64,000 nt of DNA from Argentina anserina (Eukaryota; Streptophyta; Magnoliopsida; Rosales; Rosaceae). Location: assembly GCF_933775445.1 (NCBI RefSeq), contig NC_065877.1, forward strand, positions 19,654,001 through 19,718,000, given 5' to 3'. A program made the translations under genes and the position numbers. Under the pieces are notes generated by a model. It was not told where the DNA came from and ran no database searches. It worked only from the letters and a program-made list of their open reading frames with translations. This document shows, one piece after another, positions 58,298-64,000 of this stretch. Every line of letters begins with the position of its first letter. The first letter of the stretch is position 1.

Positions 58298-59167
58298 ATG
58301 CAAATAAAGATTTCATATATGACTGACTTAAGTTCAAAATTCATTACAGCCATGAATTTTCCTCTCAATATCAACCAGTATCAAAAGCTCAATGGGTTGA
58401 ACTATATGGAATGGATGGCTGACATAGAACTCAATTTGGCAATGTTGGACATTGATCAAGTATTGAAGCAAGATCCACCCACTGAACCTGCTGCAAATGC
58501 TTCTAAGGACCAGAAGGAGAAGAATGAAAAGTGGCTGAAACATAACAAGATGGCACTGATGTGTATAAAGAAAAGTATGAATGATGTTGTCAAGGGTGGT
58601 ATACCAAATTCTGAATATGCTAAGGAGTACTACAACTCAATTGTTGAAAAGTACAAGAGATATGACAAAGCTGAGTAGAGTAGGCTGATGAATAAACTGA
58701 CTGGGATGAAATACAATGGCACTGGAAGAATAAGAGAGTACATCATGCATGGATCAAACCTTGCTGAAAAGCTGAGGGGCATGAAGATGACTATTGATGA
58801 GTCTTTTCTGGTAACTTTGCCTTTGAATTCATTCCCTAATGAATAGTCATCTCAAAAGCCTCTATAACACACATGAAGAAAATTGGAGCCTTAATAAGCT
58901 AATCTCCATATGTGTGGAGGAAGAAGAGGATAAGATAAAAGGGGAAAAACTGTGAGTATCAATTACATTGACAAGTCTAGGAAGCACTTTGGAAACAAAC
59001 ATTTTGGAAAGAAACATTTTGGAAATAGGAATGGTGCATCAAGTTCTGGCACCAAACATGATCTGAACAAAGGCAAATTTGTTGCCATGAATAATGGAGC
59101 AATAAAATGCTTCTTCTGTAAGAAGTCTGGTCATTTTAAGAAAGACTGTGAGGGCTTCAAGAATTAA
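58298..59167 (+). pseudogene. Copia gag with CCHC zinc knuckle
   Basis: ATG at 58,298 opens a Gag-type frame (FPLNINQYQKLNGLNYMEWM, about residues 20-39) that stops at 58,676. Text continues in frame as LMNKLTGMKYNGTGRIREY to about 58,845, then frames break. The knuckle CFFCKKSGHFKKDC (59,109-59,150) follows a His/Lys/Gly-rich stretch that repeats KHFGNK-like units three times. It would coat element RNA. Confidence 0.85.
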
Positions 59168-59245
59168 ATGAAAAATAAATGTATTTTTTTGTTAAAAGAT
59201 GTCTTTAGTTTATAGTCTCATGCATGTGTAAATAAAAGTTCATGG

Positions 59246-60630
59246 TGGTTTGATACGGGTTCTCCCATCCATATTGTGAATTCTATGCAGGGATTATACA
59301 TACAAACAATCCCAAGAAAGAATGAAACAAGGATATGCACTGCAAATGGGCAAAGGGTGACCGTTCAAGCTGTAGGAATTGTGAAATTGCTGTTTAGGAA
59401 TAACTATGTGTTAGTATTAAATAATGTGTATTGTATTCCCTCAATAAAGAGAAACCTCATAGCTCGTTCTCAATTTGTATTGGATAATGCTTGTAGTTTT
59501 TCAAAGACTAATGACAATTCTATGTTTTTATATAAAGATTCTGTTTGTTTTGGTACTGCTGATATGATAGAGGGTTATTGGCATGTTAATTGTTTCAATA
59601 TGGCTAGCAAGACTCATGAAATTTACCATGTTTCACAAACAATAGGCATTAAGAGAAAGCATAGTCCAAGTGCATCATCTTTTATGTGGCATAAAAGGTT
59701 AGGACATATTTCAAAATCTAGATTGCAAGAAATGGTCAAACAAAAGATTTTGCCTACATTAGACTTTACTAATTTTGAAACATGCATTGATTGTTTGAAT
59801 GGAAAAATGACAAATCAAAAAAAATTTAATTCTCGAAGGGCCAGTGAATTGTTGGAATTGATTCATACAGATGTTTGTGGTCCATTTCATGTCCAAACAA
59901 TATGTGGAAATAGTTACTTTGTGACTTTTATAGATGATTTCTCAAGGTTTTGTTTTCTTTACTTAATGTCTGAAAAATCTAGTGTCAGATGTTTTCAATG
60001 TTTTCAAAACAGAGGTTGAAATACAAACATAAAAGTTAATTAAGGTGGTCAGATCAGATCGTGATGGTAAATATTATGGAAAATATACTGAAAAGGGGCA
60101 ACATAAAGGACCATTTGCAATATATTTAGAACAATGTGGCATTATTGCTCAATATACAACTTCATATACACCACAACAAAATGGTGTTTGTGAGAGAAGA
60201 AACAGAACTCTCATGGGCATGGTAAGAAGTATGTTTTCAAGATCAGGTTTACCAAGGTTCTTGTGGGGAGAGGCTTTAAAAACAGTCAATTACATTTGCA
60301 ATAGAACTCCCAGCAAGGCCATCAATAATACCCTTTTTGAAAATTGGAATGGTTAATCATTTACATGTATGGGGATGCAAGGCAGAAGCTAGAGTGTATA
60401 ATGGGGAGAATGATGATAAACTTGAATCAAAAACTATCTCAGCACATTTTGTTGGATACTCAGAAAAATCAAGGGGCTACAAGTTCTACTGTAAGGAAAG
60501 ACACAACAAAATTTTTGAGACTCACAGGGCTGCATTCTTTGATCCAAATGAAGAGATGTTAGTAGATAATCTAGTTGACAGTGAGTATTTTGACATGGAG
60601 GAATGGTTTGTGTATCCAGAAATTGTGTAG
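59246..60630 (+). pseudogene. Copia protease and integrase
   Basis: DTGS at 59,252-59,263 is the aspartic protease active site. HKRLGH and CIDC (about 59,690-59,800) are the integrase HHCC finger. IHTDVCGPF and FIDDFSR hold the first catalytic Asp region. Frames shift near 60,019 and again near 60,350. In the second block SDRDGKYY replaces the usual DN-GEY pattern, and QQNGVCERRNR carries the Glu. GYSEKSRGYKFY is the usual end of the domain. Confidence 0.85.
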
Positions 60631-60642
60631 CAACAAGTCACT

Positions 60643-61672
60643 ATGGATGTAACTGATAATCCAGAAACAGTTACAGCTTCAGTTTCGATTGAAGGAATGG
60701 AAAATCAAATTCAAGCAGTAGTAAATGAGGAAGCTGTTGCAGAAGATCCAATAATTGTAGATGATTTAGTACATAATAATGAAGTGATTCAAGAGGTAGC
60801 ACCTAATGAACCTATTTTGTTGAGAAGATCAGAAAGAGCACGAAAGTCTGCTATCCCAGAAGATTATCATTTTTACCTTACTGTTGTTGAATTTGATTTG
60901 GGGGAAGAAATTGACCCATTGAAAGTGAATGAAGCTATGCAATCTGTAAACAGCCATAAGTGGAAGCTTGCAATGGAGGATGAGCTTTTAAGCATGTCTC
61001 AAAATGAAGTTTGGATTTTGGTAAATAGAACTGAAGAGATGAAACCTATTGGTTGTAAATGGGTCTACAAAACCAAGAAAGATGCAGAAGGTAATATTGA
61101 GAGATACAAAGCAAGGCTTGTAGAAAAGGGATATAACCAGAAGGAAGACATAGACTACAATGAAACACTCTCACATGCTTCTACCAAGGATGCTTTTAGA
61201 GTGATGATGGCTCTAGTTGCACATTTTGATCTTGAATTGCACCAGATGGATGTCAAAACAGCGTTCTTAAATGGAGATTTGATTGAAGACATATACATGT
61301 TACAACCAGATGATTTTGTGGAGGATGAGAAGAAGGTTTGTAAGTTACAGAAGTCAATCTACGACTTGAAACAAGCATCTAGACAATGGTATCTGAAATT
61401 TGATGCAATAATTACAAGCTTTGGTTTTGAAGAGAATAAATTAGATGAATGTGTATATTGCAAAATTAGTGGGAGTATTTCTGGTATTATATGTAGATGA
61501 TATATTACTAGCTAGCAGTGATGGGGGTTGTTGAAGGCTACTAAGGATTTCCTGAAGAGAAACTTTGATATGAATGATATGGGAAAAGCACACTATGTGC
61601 TTGGCATAGAGATCAGTAGAGATAGAAAAAGAAATTTGCTGGGTTTGTCACAAAAGAATTACATTGATAAGG
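60643..61672 (+). pseudogene. Copia reverse transcriptase
   Basis: The frame 60,643-61,500 contains SERARKSAIPEDY, WKLAMEDEL, CKWVYKTKKDAEG, YKARLVEKGYNQKEDIDY, LHQMDVKTAFLNGDL (catalytic Asp) and LKQASRQWY. A small shift near 61,480 then moves YVDD (61,490-61,501), the polymerase active site, into another frame, followed by GKAHYVLGIEI to about 61,672. Confidence 0.88.
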
Positions 61673-62475
61673 TCTAAGTTTGGAATAGAGAAGTGCAAAT
61701 CTGGTAAAGCACCTATTTCCAAGGGTGATAAATTTCATAAGGGGCACTGTCCTCAGAATAATTTGGAGAGAAAAAGTATGGAGAATATACCCTACGCAGC
61801 CTTAGTTGGTAGTCTTATGTATGCACAAGTGTGCACAAGACCGGATATAAGTTTTGCTGTGAATATGCTTTCAAGATATCAATCAGATGCTGGTGAGGAG
61901 CATTGGATTGCAGGAAAGAAGGTATCGAGATATTTAAGAAGCACTCGAGATCACATGCTTGTGTATAGGAAGTTAGAAGATGAAGAATTAAAAGTAGAGT
62001 GCTATACAGATGCATCATACAAACATGACTTAGATGATTTAAAGTAATCTTTTGGATATATTTTTAGGCTAGCAGGAGGAGCAATTTCATGGAAGAGTAA
62101 CAAACAAGGATTGACTGCCACTTCAACTTTTCAAGCAGAGTATATTGCTATTTTCGAAGCTACTGGTCATGCTATATGGCTGAGAAATTTTATTTCCAGA
62201 ATGAAGGTGGTTGATTCAATTGAAAGACCTTTAGTGATCTATTGTGATAATGCAGCAGCTGTGTTTTTTTCAAAGCACAACAAACGAACATCAGCTTCAA
62301 GAATATAGATGTGAAGTATTTCTCAGTCAGAGAGAGTGTTAGAGACAATGAAATTGAAGCAATCAAGATTGGAACTAAGGAACAGTTGGCAGATCCACTA
62401 ACAAAGGCATTACCAGTTGAAGCATTTACAAATCATGTGAAAAATATGGGAGTTCTGAGCAAGTTTGATGACTAG
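61664..62475 (+). pseudogene. Copia RNase H
   Basis: Order of motifs is YAALVGSLMYAQVCTRPDIS, CYTDASYKHDLDD (first Asp), a stop at 62,045, GGAISWKSNKQG, STFQAEYIA (Glu) and VIYCDNAAAV (Asp). A frame change near 62,300 leads into EQLADPLTKALPVE and a final TAG at 62,473-62,475. Confidence 0.87.
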
Positions 62476-62937
62476 CTTTACAAAACTGATGTAAGACAAC
62501 TTATATTATAGCATACGCATAAGGATTTTCTATATTGTTCATTGCAATATTCATCATGTTTTTCATTAGCTTATTTCAGTCTTTTAATTTATAGTTACTG
62601 CATAATTCAAAGTATACATTCAATTTCCTTATTTTTATATTATGGAAGTATGCAGCAATATCTTAAGCCATCAAGATCAATTGTTTGAAATCGATTATGT
62701 TCAGTCAAACAAGATTTTACTAGTGGTAATCCATGTGGTTGAGTTTGCTGAAATGTGATTATAAGAGACTGATATTTTATCAAACTATCATGTTCTTTTA
62801 TAGTTCATTATAGTTAAATTTAATTGACAGAGTTTTGGAGCAGATGCAAACTTGTATGATATTCAAGTCCGCACTTAAGTAAGCTTGATTATAGATTGTA
62901 AACTATAATCTTAGTTCAGTGGGAGATTGTAAGATAG

Positions 62938-63464
62938 CCTATGCAGTAAAACTGCATAAAAGAACTAAGGTTATATTTTACATCAATGAACAAGCTTAGA
63001 ATTTCATATTAAGAGTTATATATATTTACCTTCACTTATATTTTGATATAATCGATTATGTAATAAGAGTTGGTTAACATTTGTTTGAATTTGAATTCAA
63101 ACAGTAAAATCATTAGGACACAGATTGGATTAAGACAGGAAGTTATTTGACAGTTCTTTGATGGAATGAGCTGTTGAGTAACTGTCATGAAACTGTCACA
63201 GACAGTTATTCATGACAGCAGCCTTTTAAGCCAATTCAATCCCTTCTAGAGCAAAAACGGATTCCTATTCATTTTGTCACATCAAACAAAACTGAGAGTG
63301 TTAAGAAGTGAATCTAGGAGAAGATCGACCTGGATTCAAACAACAAAATGTCAAGTTAGTAATCTACTATATGCATTTGATCTTTTATCTGACATAGCTA
63401 CAGACATAGTTACATAGTTTATATTCGTAGTTACTATGATAGTTATGTATATGCAAAACTTACA
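62938..63464 (+). repeat. 3' LTR of the Copia element
   Basis: 527 bp from TGTAAGATAG to AACTTACA, next to the GGACA target repeat. It matches 57,183-57,678 of the 5' LTR at well over 95 percent by eye, so the insertion is relatively young. Confidence 0.9.
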
Positions 63465-63949
63465 GGACAATGCTTGGCCGCTTTGGCTCCACATAAGGAG
63501 CATGCCAAGTCGCCTCTTCATGCTTAGGCGGAGGCGGTGCGAGCTGGTCTATTGGTGACAATCCATTAAAAATGGCAGGAGATAGAGCTTGAAAGTGACA
63601 ATGCGGTGGTGCTTGCTTCCCTAGTTCCCTATCATGTAATGGTGAGGACTTGTTTGAGATCGGAGTTATTTTTGCAGACTTTAGGAATTATATGCAGGGT
63701 TTTGAGTTTATCACTCTTAGACATGTTTATAGAGAAGTTAATGATGTATGTAGCACATAAATTAGCTACCCTAACTAGTAAATCTTTCATTGATGAGTTT
63801 TGGACGTTGAGGATGGCTGTATGACATCATGAGGTTCATGTCATATGTCCCGCGGCCCGCTCGGTTTACTATTTAAATGTTATTTGTAATAACTAAGTGA
63901 GAGCTCCTTTCTCGCCTAAGGGGCCTCTTATGTCCTTTTAAAAAAAAAA
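63465..63949 (+). pseudogene. LINE RNase H fragment, right half, with poly-A end
   Basis: After the target repeat the LINE frame continues (CLAALAPHKEHAKSPLHA), then QEIELESDNAVVLASLVP with the catalytic Asp block, and FEFITLRHVYREVNDV, the usual last helix before AHKLA. Stops and shifts interrupt it. A 3' UTR follows, and a 10-bp A run (63,940-63,949) marks the LINE end. Confidence 0.82.
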
Positions 63950-64000
63950 TAGAAGCTAATATCCATGTTTTAAGGCCTCGTTTGATCCGCAAAAGCTAAA
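63950..64000. other. Window end, possible MITE start
   Basis: GGCCTCGTTTGATCCGC at about 63,977 resembles the GGCCTTGTTTGG terminus seen at 37,868. The window ends before anything can be confirmed. Confidence 0.25.

Larger units (their letters stand above)
56152..63464 (+). mobile_element. Ty1/Copia retrotransposon, nearly complete but frameshifted
   Basis: 5' LTR 56,152-57,678 (interrupted by a TRIM) and 3' LTR 62,938-63,464 share TGTAAGATAGCCTAT and ATTTTGATATAATCGATTATG. The 5-bp repeat GGACA flanks the element (56,147-56,151 and 63,465-63,469). The primer site TGGTATTAGAGC is at 57,681, and the polypurine tract GTGGGAGAT is at 62,929. The interior carries gag, protease, integrase, reverse transcriptase and RNase H in Copia order with several frameshifts and stops. 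The 3' LTR has about 30 bp more at its end than the 5' LTR, bounded by TTAC repeats, which suggests a deletion in the 5' LTR. Confidence 0.9.

Overview
The window is plant nuclear DNA: AT-rich, with intron-bearing genes and a dense mix of nested retrotransposons, MITEs and microsatellites. The best-preserved gene (53,820-55,608, +) encodes a 367-residue O-methyltransferase that closely resembles, from memory, the orcinol/scent O-methyltransferases of roses. I therefore infer a Rosaceae genome, most likely Rosa.

Layout. 1-5,343: a plant L1-type LINE whose ORF2 is split by a 1,960-bp solo LTR. 5,344-12,108: mostly non-coding, with a roughly 1-kb tandem duplication. 12,109-12,682 (-): a gene for mitochondrial ribosomal protein uL6 with two in-frame TAG codons. 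12,907-30,064: two diverged copies (A and B) of one ancestral segment. Copy A carries a 5'-truncated SAP-like pseudogene, a hAT-type MITE and a two-exon minus-strand gene fragment. Copy B carries the intact SAP-like gene (17,908-19,769, three exons), then a truncated retrotransposon end that was itself invaded by a 6.7-kb Copia element (20,559-27,307), then a long inverted repeat (arms about 426 bp, 29,104-30,064). 30,600-33,060: small minus-strand hypothetical genes and a promoter/5'-UTR with a telo-box. 33,231-40,478: MITEs, small duplications and low-information sequence. 40,492-42,936: an unusual composite element holding four tandem ~505-bp repeats between 13-bp direct repeats. 44,023-49,475: a second copy of the 6.7-kb Copia family in opposite orientation.

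49,620-64,000: a Mutator-like element (9-bp target duplication) carrying a deleted Copia has landed about 80 bp upstream of the TATA box of the O-methyltransferase gene. The intron of that gene holds a hAT-type MITE that ends 21 bp before the 3' splice site. Downstream, a LINE RNase H domain is split by a Copia retrotransposon (56,152-63,464), whose 5' LTR is in turn split by a 1-kb TRIM element (56,167-57,180).

I see only three credible host protein-coding genes (uL6m, SAP-like, O-methyltransferase) plus several weak or broken candidates. No tRNA, rRNA or CRISPR was recognised. Boundaries of most elements come from target-site duplications and LTR ends read directly from the sequence. Family names come from motifs, and no database search was possible.
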